This document shows positions 19,028 to 27,629 of a stretch of DNA of 64,000 nucleotides, piece by piece. The translations under genes were made by a program, and so were the position numbers. Every line of letters starts with the position of its first letter. The first letter of the stretch is position 1. Under the pieces are notes generated by a model. The model had not been told where the DNA came from, ran no database searches, and saw nothing but the letters and a program-made list of their open reading frames with translations. The stretch is from assembly GCA_016290295.1 (NCBI GenBank), contig JAEETJ010000001.1, positions 1 through 64,000 of the forward strand, given 5' to 3'. This stretch comes from Bacteroidales bacterium (GTDB lineage Bacteria > Bacteroidota > Bacteroidia > Bacteroidales > WCHB1-69).

Positions 19028-19035
19028 CAAAAATA
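19028..19035 (-). promoter_or_regulatory. -7 promoter box TATTTTTG for gpsA
   Basis: On the minus strand it reads TATTTTTG, about 32 bases upstream of the first ATG, leaving a short leader. Confidence 0.55.
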
Positions 19036-19107
19036 CGAAAAAAAATTCATATCTGCCCCAAAAAAAGAGTCAGCAATTAAACAATTCAACAATTAAACAA
19101 AAAATAT

Positions 19108-19115
19108 TACTTTTG
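19108..19115 (+). promoter_or_regulatory. -7 promoter box TACTTTTG
   Basis: Matches TAnnTTTG, 20 bases before the AddB-like start at 19135. The AATTAAACAATTCAAC words just before it are heptamer-type repeats. Confidence 0.55.
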
Positions 19116-19134
19116 CAGAATAAATGTTCGAACC

Positions 19135-22100
19135 ATGACCTTCCTCCAGCAACTGGCCCAAACGATTCTGCAACGCGATGATATCGCGCTGAAAGACACG
19201 CTGATAGTCCTTCCGAACAAGAGGGCCAGAAGGATGTTGCAGAAAGAACTGGCCACATCTCTCTCCCAACCCTGCTTCTCCCCCACCATCTTCTCTATCG
19301 ACGAATTTATCCACAAACTGTCGGATTACACCCTCTGCGATGACATTGAGCTGCTGCATACCTTGTTCAAAGCCTACCGCCAATTTGAGCACGCACGCGA
19401 AGAAAAACTGGCTTCTTTCCTCTCCTGGGCAGAGACTTTTATCCATGACATCAGCGAGATAGACATGCAATTAGCCGACGCTTCCAAAATTTTCGGGAAC
19501 CTGTCAGATATCAAAGAGCTGGAGACTGTTTTCGGCCGTGAAAAGCTTACCGCAAATCAACAACGCTACCTGCAATTCTATGCCACGCTATACCATCTAT
19601 ACAGTCAATTTAACAGTTTTTTAGACGAAGATAAGTTGGCTTACGAGGGAAAAATATACAAAGACACGGCGGAAAACATCATCCGCTACGCCCAGAAATT
19701 CAATTTCAAAAGATATATCTTTGCCGGCTTCCAGACACTCTCCCCTTCCGAAATGGAAATCGTGCAGTACTATCATCAGGAGCATCAGGCGGAACTGTAT
19801 TTCGATATTGATGAATTCTATCGTAAAAATTATACTCCCTTTATCAGCATTCTTCAGAATAAATTAAAGATCAAAGAATTAGAATGGATTCACACTGACT
19901 ATGCCAGCATCCCCAAACAAATTAATATCGTGGGTGCTTCTAAGTCGATGAACCAGATTCTGTATGCCATCGAACAGCTGAACCGCATTGAACAGGAGGA
20001 AGGCAGCCTCAACAATACCGTGCTGGTCTTCGCCGACGAGAAACTACTCACTCCCTTCATCCACTGCTACGACTGCGGCAAAGCGAACCTCACCATGGGT
20101 TACCCGCTGAATGCCACCCCCGCCTACGCTCTGCTATCTGTCTTGTTGGAGACCGCACGAAACAGCCAGCGTTTCCAAAACATGCAACAGGGCGAATTCC
20201 TGTATTACCATAGAGATGTCTTCAGCTTCTTCAGGAATCCATTGGTGGTCAATTATTTATTTCCTGACAAAAATGTCCATGAGCAATTTCTGAAAGAACT
20301 TATAGCTCTCAACAGTATCTTCTTCACACCTCAGGCCTTGGACTTCTGCGGATATTCATACCCTAATCTGTCGGGCACTCCCGTAGAGATACTGAAAGAA
20401 ATCCAAAGTTTTCTATCGCTGCTGTCCACACAAACCGCCGACGACAAAGCCAAGCACTTCGACCACTACTGCCTCAGCCTTTTATGCGACAATTTGCAAC
20501 AGGCACTGAACCACATTCAGGAGTTCGACCCCAAGCTCATCGATTTGGAATCTTCCATTTTCATTCTCAACAAGCTGATCCAACGCATTTCTATACCCCT
20601 AAAAGGCAGTCCCTCAGAAGGTTTGCAAATCATGGGACTATTGGAAACGCGTGCCTTGGACTTCAAGAACATCATCATGTTGTCGGTCAACGAGGGAACC
20701 CTGCCGGCAGGCCGGAGTAGCAACTCACTCATCCTGCATGAGGTCAAGAAATACTTCAACCTGCCCACCTATCAAGAAAAAGACACAGTTTACGGCTACC
20801 ACTTCTTCCGCCTGTTACAACGAGCCGAACAAATTCACTTGATATACGATAACGATTCAACCAACTCGCTGGCCGAAAAAAGCCGCTTCCTCAACCAACT
20901 CGACTTCGAAGTTAAATCACAGGAAATCAACAACATAAATATCAAGGAATTGGTACTGCCCACTTTAGTAAACACTGAACGTAATTCAACGGAAATCAGC
21001 ATCACAAAGAACGAGACCATCCTTCAGCAGCTAAAGAAAAAAGAATACTCTTATACCCACTTGAACGACTACCTCAACTGCCCGCTGCAATTCTATCTCA
21101 AACACATCGCCGAAATCAAACCCGCCGATGACATTTCCGAAAGTGTGGAGCAAAAACTGATTGGTGACGCCATACATCACTTGATGGACGATATCGGTCA
21201 AGCACTGATTGCCCAACCGACAGCCTATCCGCAAATCATCGAGAACGCCCTGAAAAACATTGATACCCAGGTCGAAGCGGCTATGAAGAAAGCTATATTA
21301 GAGGACAAGAATCAGGGGAAAGAGGGTACAATGCACAATGCACAATGTACAATGAACAATGCAGATAATCTGTCAACAGAAACCTGTAACCAGAAAACCG
21401 AGGATTGTCAACTGTCAACTGTCAACTCAAAAGTACATGTTGATTTAACTCACGGCAAAAGCTACTTGGCCACCGAAGTCGTCAAGAAAGCCATCACCAC
21501 CTATCTGAAGAGTTTGAAGACTGATTTTGAAAAAGCCGAAAAGGAACAATATAGCTTCAAAATTATTGCCACAGAGCAAAAGATGAACTGTACTATTGAC
21601 GTTGACCAGAACCCTATACAGCTGAAAGGCTATGCCGACCGCATCGACCAACGAAATGGCATTGTCATACTGTTAGACTATAAAACCGGCTACGTGGATG
21701 ATAATGGTCTGAGTTACGAGAAATTCGACGATATTTTCACTGGCACCGAGCACAAACAATTGTTGCAGTTGCTGATGTATGCCTACCTCTATAATAGGGA
21801 TCAGGTAGAAGGTAGCAGGTATCAGGGAATGGATGGGGAAATTCAGAATTCAGAATTCAAAATTCAAAATTCAAACAATCTATCCTCTGAAAACTGTAAA
21901 CTGATAACTGATAACTGTCAATTGTCAACTGTCAATTGTCAACTGTCAACTGAGACCTCTCAACCCTCTACAACCAACTCTCAACTGCTACCTGCTACCT
22001 GCGACCTGCCACCTAAAACCTACGCTTGTGGTATTATCAGTTTCCAGCGGCTGTACCAGAAAATTCCGCATGAGCTGTACCCTACTTTTCTGGCACCGGA

Positions 22101-22419
22101 GGACAATAATCAGGAAACAGGGGACAGTGGTCAGGGGACAGATGATGGAATGCACAATGAACAATGCACAATGCACAATGCTGATAATCTGTCAACTGAA
22201 ACCTGTAACCTGAAACCTGACAACTGTCAACTGTCAACTTTCAACTCGGATCATCTCATCACACCAGAAATACTGCAACTTTTCGAAAAACACCTCATCA
22301 ACCTGCTGCGTGACATCATCAATCCTAAAAAATCTTTCTGTCAGACCGATGATGTGAAGCACTGCACCTATTGCGACTATTCCGCCATCTGCAAAAGGCA
22401 ACACACAAAGGATGAGTAG
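19135..22419 (+). CDS. AddB-like PD-(D/E)XK helicase-nuclease with in-frame repeat inserts
   Basis: 1094 residues. The N-terminal half is an inactivated UvrD-like helicase region (DTLIVLPNKRARRMLQKEL at the start, LLETRALDFKNIIMLSVNEG near 505). The C-terminal PD-(D/E)XK nuclease has DAIHHLMDD near 677, YADRID near 833 and LLDYKTG near 847. A likely 4Fe-4S site is made by the Cys of LNCPLQFY (about 649) and the HCTYCDYSAIC cluster (about 1077-1087), as in AddB. Expected role: double-strand break end processing with an AddA partner, which is not in the window. Three islands of heptamer DNA repeats (21312-21430, 21795-22020, 22108-22247) are translated in frame as low-complexity inserts, lengthening the nuclease domain between conserved motifs. 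The stop codon lies inside a GTAGAGACG palindrome. Confidence 0.85.
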   Translation: MTFLQQLAQTILQRDDIALKDTLIVLPNKRARRMLQKELATSLSQPCFSPTIFSIDEFIHKLSDYTLCDDIELLHTLFKAYRQFEHAREEKLASFLSWAETFIHDISEIDMQLADASKIFGNLSDIKELETVFGREKLTANQQRYLQFYATLYHLYSQFNSFLDEDKLAYEGKIYKDTAENIIRYAQKFNFKRYIFAGFQTLSPSEMEIVQYYHQEHQAELYFDIDEFYRKNYTPFISILQNKLKIKELEWIHTDYASIPKQINIVGASKSMNQILYAIEQLNRIEQEEGSLNNTVLVFADEKLLTPFIHCYDCGKANLTMGYPLNATPAYALLSVLLETARNSQRFQNMQQGEFLYYHRDVFSFFRNPLVVNYLFPDKNVHEQFLKELIALNSIFFTPQALDFCGYSYPNLSGTPVEILKEIQSFLSLLSTQTADDKAKHFDHYCLSLLCDNLQQALNHIQEFDPKLIDLESSIFILNKLIQRISIPLKGSPSEGLQIMGLLETRALDFKNIIMLSVNEGTLPAGRSSNSLILHEVKKYFNLPTYQEKDTVYGYHFFRLLQRAEQIHLIYDNDSTNSLAEKSRFLNQLDFEVKSQEINNINIKELVLPTLVNTERNSTEISITKNETILQQLKKKEYSYTHLNDYLNCPLQFYLKHIAEIKPADDISESVEQKLIGDAIHHLMDDIGQALIAQPTAYPQIIENALKNIDTQVEAAMKKAILEDKNQGKEGTMHNAQCTMNNADNLSTETCNQKTEDCQLSTVNSKVHVDLTHGKSYLATEVVKKAITTYLKSLKTDFEKAEKEQYSFKIIATEQKMNCTIDVDQNPIQLKGYADRIDQRNGIVILLDYKTGYVDDNGLSYEKFDDIFTGTEHKQLLQLLMYAYLYNRDQVEGSRYQGMDGEIQNSEFKIQNSNNLSSENCKLITDNCQLSTVNCQLSTETSQPSTTNSQLLPATCDLPPKTYACGIISFQRLYQKIPHELYPTFLAPEDNNQETGDSGQGTDDGMHNEQCTMHNADNLSTETCNLKPDNCQLSTFNSDHLITPEILQLFEKHLINLLRDIINPKKSFCQTDDVKHCTYCDYSAICKRQHTKDE
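21312..21430. repeat. Heptamer island 1 inside the AddB-like gene
   Basis: TGCACAA, TGCACAA, TGTACAA, TGAACAA, then TCAACAG and AAACCTG, ending TCAACTG, TCAACTG, TCAACTC, all in 7-base register. It encodes roughly residues 726-765, just before the SYLATEVVKKAI helix. Confidence 0.9.
21795..22020. repeat. Heptamer island 2 inside the AddB-like gene
   Basis: GGTAGCAGGTATCAGG words, then AATTCAG/AATTCAA units, then CTGATAA, CTGTCAA, TTGTCAA, CTGTCAA, TTGTCAA, CTGTCAA, then CTACCTG units. It is translated as NCQLSTVNCQLST, a seven-residue repeat (about residues 888-962), between the nuclease motif LLQLLMYAYLYN and GIISFQRL. Confidence 0.92.
22108..22247. repeat. Heptamer island 3 inside the AddB-like gene
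   Basis: CAGGAAA/CAGGGGA words, ATGCACA/ATGAACA units, then AACCTGA and CTGTCAA units. It is translated as low-complexity residues about 992-1038, ahead of the iron-sulfur Cys cluster. Confidence 0.88.
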
Positions 22420-22443
22420 AGACGTTTCCTGAAACGACTCTAC
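22416..22443. repeat. Dispersed palindrome, GTAGAGACG family, containing a stop codon
   Basis: GTAGAGACGTTTC pairs with GAAACGACTCTAC around CT. The TAG stop of the AddB-like gene is bases 2-4 of the left arm. It may also act as a weak terminator, though no T-run follows. Confidence 0.8.
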
Positions 22444-22488
22444 AAGATTCGTCCACTTTCTGCATTTCTTAATTTTAAAATTAAAACG

Positions 22489-23268
22489 ATGAAATCCTTT
22501 TTCAGATTCACCGCCGGTGAATGGGCGGCATCTGCATTGATGGGTATGCTCATCATCGCAGGCATTTTGTTTTATTTCCTTTACGAAAATTCAGCTGTGG
22601 CGCACACCGATTACACGGAATACAAAGAGCTATTCACCCAGTTCGAGCAGGAGCAGCAACGACTGGCAGATTCGGCGGAAGCCGCGCGGAAAGCGAAGTA
22701 TCATAAGCGGTGGGGAACGGATGGGGGTTCCGCCAGCTCCGCTGGCGGAATGGTGGGAACGAAGGGCAAGGGTACCAGCTATTACACTGACGGGAAGGAC
22801 ATGCGGTGGAACCGCAACCCCAGCATAGGAGACAGTTTGAAGAAACAGCCTCAGAAACCGCAATATGCCATTGTGAAAGTGGAACTGAACCGTGCTGATA
22901 CCAGCGACATCATGCGCATACCCGGCTTTGGCAGTAAGCGGGCGCAGAAAATTGTGGAATACCGTGACAAGTTGGGCGGTTTCTACAGTCTGGCGCAGCT
23001 GAAGGAAATCTACATTCTGCAGAACATCAAGCTGGAATACGTGGAGAAATATTTCACTGCCGACCGCCAACTGATCCGCAAAATCAACATCAACCAGTGT
23101 GACTACAAGACCTTGATTGCCCACCCCTACTTTGACAGCTATCTCACCAAAACCATCCTCAACTACCGTCAAAAAAACGGTCCCATCCGCGACATGGCAC
23201 ACCTCCGCGACATCACCCACATCTACGCCGAACTGGAAGAAAAACTGGTGTGGTACGTGGAGTTTTAG
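22489..23268 (+). CDS. Membrane-anchored helix-hairpin-helix protein (ComEA/ComEC-region-like)
   Basis: 259 residues. One N-terminal membrane segment (residues about 12-32, ASALMGMLIIAGILFYFLY) is followed by a charged linker with a Gly/Ser-rich stretch. Two helix-hairpin-helix units follow: VELNRADTSDIMRIPGFG and IVEYRDKLGGF near 125-165, and ININQCDYKTLIAHPYF and ILNYRQKNGP near 195-235. Such HhH pairs bind DNA non-specifically, as in the competence protein ComEA. A role in DNA uptake or periplasmic DNA binding is an inference; no other competence genes are nearby. It may follow the nuclease gene in one unit (69-base gap holding a palindrome). Confidence 0.75.
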   Translation: MKSFFRFTAGEWAASALMGMLIIAGILFYFLYENSAVAHTDYTEYKELFTQFEQEQQRLADSAEAARKAKYHKRWGTDGGSASSAGGMVGTKGKGTSYYTDGKDMRWNRNPSIGDSLKKQPQKPQYAIVKVELNRADTSDIMRIPGFGSKRAQKIVEYRDKLGGFYSLAQLKEIYILQNIKLEYVEKYFTADRQLIRKININQCDYKTLIAHPYFDSYLTKTILNYRQKNGPIRDMAHLRDITHIYAELEEKLVWYVEF

Positions 23269-23331
23269 ATATCTAAAAGATAGTTTGAAAATAAAAAAAG
23301 TAATTATGGTTTATATTTGAACTTTTATTTG

Positions 23332-23339
23332 TATTTTTG
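23332..23339 (+). promoter_or_regulatory. -7 promoter box TATTTTTG for hipBA
   Basis: About 28 bases before the antitoxin start. TTTG words lie upstream at 23316 but the spacing is shorter than ideal. Confidence 0.55.
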
Positions 23340-23367
23340 CAGCATTAAAGTTTAATAATAAACTGTT

Positions 23368-23715
23368 ATGGACAATATATATATGCTAGCAGATATAGTC
23401 ATTCTTTCAAAGATTGGAAGCCGACTGAAACAAGCCAGGCTTAAACAGAACATCACTCAACAGAGTCTTTCCGAATCTTCTGGAGTATCACTATCGTCTA
23501 TTAAAAAGATAGAGAAGGGTGAGATTGGATCTTTCGATTCGCTATTGAGATTATTGCGTACATTAGGACTACTTGATGTATTGCTGCCATTGGTAGAAGA
23601 AGAACAAATGAGTCCAAATGATTACTATGAGTTGATGCATTCGATCAAAATCAAAACAAGGAAGCGTGCAGCCAGAAAACTTCACCAAAAAGAAAAGGAG
23701 AATTCAACATGGTAG
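23368..23715 (+). CDS. hipB: HipB-like XRE-family antitoxin
   Basis: 115 residues. A helix-turn-helix of the XRE/Cro type spans about residues 14-70 (GSRLKQARLKQNITQQSLSESSGVSLSSIKKIEKGE). In HipBA systems the antitoxin binds operator DNA and sequesters the HipA kinase. Its stop codon overlaps the start of the following hipA-like gene by 7 bases, the standard cotranscribed, coupled arrangement. The basic C-terminal tail (KIKTRKRAARKLHQKEKE) could contact the toxin or DNA. A later in-frame start at Met6 (MLADIV) is possible. Confidence 0.85.
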   Translation: MDNIYMLADIVILSKIGSRLKQARLKQNITQQSLSESSGVSLSSIKKIEKGEIGSFDSLLRLLRTLGLLDVLLPLVEEEQMSPNDYYELMHSIKIKTRKRAARKLHQKEKENSTW

Positions 23716-24989
23716 ATGTAGCAAAAGTTAGTATGTTTGGCATTCCTGTCGGCACATTCCGCTGGGATGAGCGATATGACCTTGCCAGATTTGAATACGA
23801 TACACGTTTCGTTGGATACGGTCTGGAACCATCACCTCTTATGATGCCCGTACAAGAAGGACGCATATATTCCTTTGCAGGATTAGACAAAGAAACATTC
23901 AAAGGCTTGCCAGGGATGCTGGCCGACTCACTTCCAGACACATACGGACGTGCTCTTTTCGACAAATGGTTGGCCCTAACAGGACGTACAAGCAGTAACC
24001 CTATCGAAACATTATGTTTCTTGGGTAAACGATGTATGGGAGCTCTGGAGTTTGAGCCCGCATTAGACATTCCCTACAACACCAATATGAGATTTGAAAT
24101 TGATTCTCTCGTAAACGTAGCGAGTGAAGCTTTGGCAGAGAAATCTTCTTTGGATGTAAATCTCAATGATGATAAAAAAACTGCCATAGCTGAAATCATA
24201 AGACTAGGAACTTCTGCAGGAGGACAACGAGCCAAGGCCATCATTGCCTATAATAAAGAGACGGGAGAAGTGCGGTCCGGACAAGTAGAAGCACCCGAAG
24301 GATTTAACTACTATCTAATCAAGTTGGATGGTGTATCATCCATAGCAGGTTTTCGTGAAACAGGCAACTATGGTCGGCTGGAATATTCTTTCTACAAACT
24401 CGCAAAGGCCTGTGGAATCAACATGACTGAGTGCTCACTGATTGAAGAAAATGGGAGGGCACACTTTCTTACCAAACGTTTTGACCGCAAAAAGGGTAGA
24501 AAGGTTCACATGCAAACGTTATGCGGAATTGCCCATTATGATTATAGGATACATCGTGCTTACTCTTACGAGCAGGCATTCAACGTAATGAGAGCTCTGC
24601 GACTGCCTTATTCGTCAGCACAGGAAATGTTCCGACGTATGGTATTCAATGTAGTGGTGCGCAACCAAGATGATCACACCAAGAACATATCATTCCTTAT
24701 GGAAGAAGATGGGAAATGGAGCCTTTCTCCAGCATACGATATGGGATATTCTTACAATCCCAAGGGAGGTTGGACAGCCGCACACCAAATGTCAATTAAC
24801 GGGAAATTCGACGAAATTACACGTAACGATTTGCTCTCCTTTGCCCACCAAAACAACATTAAGGAAGCTTCATCAATAATTGATGAGATATGCGAGACAT
24901 CCTCTCACTGGAAAGAATTAGCGAAAGAATGCGGTGTGCCAACTGAAAAGGCACAAATTATTGCATCCAACATGTTATTACGCTTGTAA
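23709..24989 (+). CDS. hipA: HipA-family serine/threonine kinase toxin
   Basis: 426 residues, normal full length. The N-terminal HipA-N region has GLPGMLADSLPDTYGR near residues 66-81. A glycine-rich GTSAGGQRAKAII segment (about 174-186) corresponds to the loop carrying the regulatory Ser in E. coli HipA. The kinase core has FLTKRFDR, then VVRNQDDHTKNISFL (catalytic Asp and metal-binding Asn) and LSPAYDMGYS (metal-binding Asp). All key residues appear intact, so it is probably active. Known HipA homologues phosphorylate aminoacyl-tRNA synthetases and induce dormancy; the target here is unknown. Confidence 0.88.
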   Translation: MVDVAKVSMFGIPVGTFRWDERYDLARFEYDTRFVGYGLEPSPLMMPVQEGRIYSFAGLDKETFKGLPGMLADSLPDTYGRALFDKWLALTGRTSSNPIETLCFLGKRCMGALEFEPALDIPYNTNMRFEIDSLVNVASEALAEKSSLDVNLNDDKKTAIAEIIRLGTSAGGQRAKAIIAYNKETGEVRSGQVEAPEGFNYYLIKLDGVSSIAGFRETGNYGRLEYSFYKLAKACGINMTECSLIEENGRAHFLTKRFDRKKGRKVHMQTLCGIAHYDYRIHRAYSYEQAFNVMRALRLPYSSAQEMFRRMVFNVVVRNQDDHTKNISFLMEEDGKWSLSPAYDMGYSYNPKGGWTAAHQMSINGKFDEITRNDLLSFAHQNNIKEASSIIDEICETSSHWKELAKECGVPTEKAQIIASNMLLRL

Positions 24990-24997
24990 TTCACAAA

Positions 24998-27565
24998 CTA
25001 CAGCACCGTAATACTTCCGGTCAGCTGATACGGGATACCTCTTGAGTCTGTGAAAGTAATCATGTAAGTATATATAACCTGGCGAATAATCCTACCTTTG
25101 ATTTCTCCATTCCACTTAAAATCCTTGTCCTTGGAGTAATAGACCAACTCGCCCCAACGGCTGTATATGCGGATTTCAAAGTCCTCAATCATGGGCTTGT
25201 ATTGGTCATGAATACAGAAGTAATCATTTATTCCGTCACCTAGTCCAGGCGTGATGGCATTGGGCAGATACACATTCAGTTCGCAAGCCTCTATCTGATA
25301 AGACACCGATACCGAACACTGTCCCTCTGAGGCTGTCACAGTATAAACACCTGGCCGTGTCACCGTAATCGTCTGAGAGGTTTCTCCAGTGCTCCACATA
25401 TAGTTCTGCAAATGGGACTCCACAGACAATTCCGCAACATATTCCTTACAGAAATCATCCGTCAGTGACACAATACTGATAGCATCATCCACTATAGTCA
25501 AGTGCAAGTTCACCACACTATCACAACCGCCCTGACTCTGCAACTGCTGCGTCAAATCCAATTCAGTCAAACCCTGTGTCTGTGCAGATGACACCACAAA
25601 GCCGTTTTGATTATAACTTTCTCCCTCACATATTTTATCGTTCAAGTCCTGTTCATACATAGGATTTACAGTCAGGTGAAGGACAACCACACTATCACAG
25701 CCCCCAACAGTTGTAAATTGGAAGTTGGCAGTGGAGAACTGGGGAGTCGTCACATCAAATACAGTGTCATTATAGGTATAGGGGAGCTCGTTTCTGCATA
25801 TCATCAGCTGCTCTTCAGTATAAGTTGAAGGCTGAACCGCCAACAACAGGGTCACCATACTGTCGCAGCCGCTTTCCGTCTGTAAATGAACAAGACTGGT
25901 AATCGTTCCCGGTGAAGCAGTAGCCTCAGCCGAGATATTGAAGCCGTTCCCCTGATAGGGATAACCCTGACATACGGAAGCTGTTATCGTGTCAGAGTAG
26001 TTTTGCAGCACATTAACTGTCACTATATTGCTATATACTGTACCACATGCGGTACTAATCCAAGCCCTGCGAAGCGAGATAGGGGCATTCACCGCATTCG
26101 GGTAAGTGTAGTTTCGGGTATTGTTGGGGATCGGAGCGGGTATCCAGTTGCTTCCGTCAGTCGACACTTGCCATTGGTAAGTACTGCTGGCTCCACCCGT
26201 TGCCAATGTGCCTGTAAAGGCCGAAGACTGGTGACCCGCACACACCGACTGATTGTTGGCTATAACGCCTGGAACCATGCTGTCGTTCAGATGGGTCAAT
26301 GTGACGCTATTTAATACCTGGCAACCCAGTGCATCCTCCACATACAAGTAGTACACGCCCGCAGGCTGGTTGCTCAGCTGTGCGACTGACGACACTGTAG
26401 TGCCCGCTGCATTCTCCCAGTGGCAGCTGTATGGCTGAACACCGTCGCTCACAAAAACGCTCACACCACCAGTAGAAGCGCCGTAACAATTGATACTCGT
26501 AATATTCTGTATCGTTACTGCGGGAGCACTCACATGCAACTGGTAGGTAATCACGTGATCACATCCATCCGCATTCAAAACAGTGTCGTTATAAGAATCT
26601 GCCTGCGTATAAACATGATTATGCCATGTATAAGGCAATGATGCAACACATACCACAGTGTCAATCGTAATGCTCGTTGCATGATTAATGGTTAAATGCA
26701 ACGTATCCACCCCACATACGCCATCATTTGAATGGCTATATAGATAAGTACCGTCCTCAGTATAGGTGGAATCGTGCCAAGTATAACTTTCACAAGCAGT
26801 GACCGTACTTGTCGATGTCACTGGTGAATTCACCACAATAGAATATTCTTCTGCATCGTTATGTCCTCCTGCAATAGATACGGCAACAGTATAGTTGGTA
26901 GTCTCTGAGGGTGCTACCGTAATGCTTGCTGTAGTGTCACCCGTACTCCAATGAAAACTCATATCTGGTTCTTTTTGGTATGTAAAATTGCGAACAGCAC
27001 GCACATACCATGCGGCAGTTTTCGGATAACTTTCAAACGAGCCAGAACCATACATAGTACCAAAATTCAATCTCCACGCATTGGAAGCATCTTTTTCCGC
27101 ACTGCTCCAATACCAGTCATTTACCAGGTTGGTTCCTCCTGCCGCCACAATAGCCGAAGAGATAAAAGCTCGTTGCCCGTGCAGCATACTGAGTTGTGCA
27201 GGCGAAGGCAATACCCAACCATGAGCGAAATCCACCTGACCAGCCGCATACGTAGGATCGTTATTTTGAAAATTTCTCAAGGCTAGTGTGTTGGCATATC
27301 CTGCTGTATCATACAGCAGCTGCTGAAGATATATAGGGTTTTGATTGGGCAGTCCCGGCACATCAGGATTAAGGGCTGGCCCCCACCAACATCTCCCAAC
27401 ATCTGTCAACGCCACCACCCAACCTCCACTACCGTCAGGGTGCAAGTAATAAACAATCCCCCTGCTACCGTCGGGTGCTGTATATACATCTCCAACACGA
27501 TAGGTTTGTGCAAAAACCACCGTACAGCAACTTAACAGCAACAATAGGAGTATGCTTTTTCTCAT
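24998..27565 (-). CDS. Type B T9SS cargo protein with N-terminal DUF1566-like domain (855 aa)
   Basis: Signal peptide at residues 1-19 (MRKSILLLLLLSCCTVVFA). DUF1566-like domain at about 22-197 (VGDVYTAPDGSRGIVYYL, WVLPSPAQLSMLHG, WYWSSAEKDASNAW, YVRAVRNF). A long run of PKD/Ig-like repeats follows with VCQGYPYQGNGF, ICEGESYNQNGF and repeated GCDSVV strands. The C-terminal 90 residues form a gliding-motility-associated sorting domain (YLPNAITPGLGDGINDYF, IYSRWGELVYYS, WNGE, LTGSITVL). This is the same architecture as the protein at 992-2728, with extra repeats. It converges tail-to-tail with hipA only 8 bases away, and no clear terminator was seen between them. Confidence 0.87.
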   Translation of the reverse strand: MRKSILLLLLLSCCTVVFAQTYRVGDVYTAPDGSRGIVYYLHPDGSGGWVVALTDVGRCWWGPALNPDVPGLPNQNPIYLQQLLYDTAGYANTLALRNFQNNDPTYAAGQVDFAHGWVLPSPAQLSMLHGQRAFISSAIVAAGGTNLVNDWYWSSAEKDASNAWRLNFGTMYGSGSFESYPKTAAWYVRAVRNFTYQKEPDMSFHWSTGDTTASITVAPSETTNYTVAVSIAGGHNDAEEYSIVVNSPVTSTSTVTACESYTWHDSTYTEDGTYLYSHSNDGVCGVDTLHLTINHATSITIDTVVCVASLPYTWHNHVYTQADSYNDTVLNADGCDHVITYQLHVSAPAVTIQNITSINCYGASTGGVSVFVSDGVQPYSCHWENAAGTTVSSVAQLSNQPAGVYYLYVEDALGCQVLNSVTLTHLNDSMVPGVIANNQSVCAGHQSSAFTGTLATGGASSTYQWQVSTDGSNWIPAPIPNNTRNYTYPNAVNAPISLRRAWISTACGTVYSNIVTVNVLQNYSDTITASVCQGYPYQGNGFNISAEATASPGTITSLVHLQTESGCDSMVTLLLAVQPSTYTEEQLMICRNELPYTYNDTVFDVTTPQFSTANFQFTTVGGCDSVVVLHLTVNPMYEQDLNDKICEGESYNQNGFVVSSAQTQGLTELDLTQQLQSQGGCDSVVNLHLTIVDDAISIVSLTDDFCKEYVAELSVESHLQNYMWSTGETSQTITVTRPGVYTVTASEGQCSVSVSYQIEACELNVYLPNAITPGLGDGINDYFCIHDQYKPMIEDFEIRIYSRWGELVYYSKDKDFKWNGEIKGRIIRQVIYTYMITFTDSRGIPYQLTGSITVL

Positions 27566-27629
27566 TTATTATCGTTAGTATTTGTTTTTTCTTTTAATCA
27601 TATGTTTAGTAGTCAACTATTTCATTTAC

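Noticed and set aside
24990..24997. Terminator between hipA and the type B protein gene
   Set aside because: The 8-base convergent gap has no hairpin; read-through in both directions is possible.
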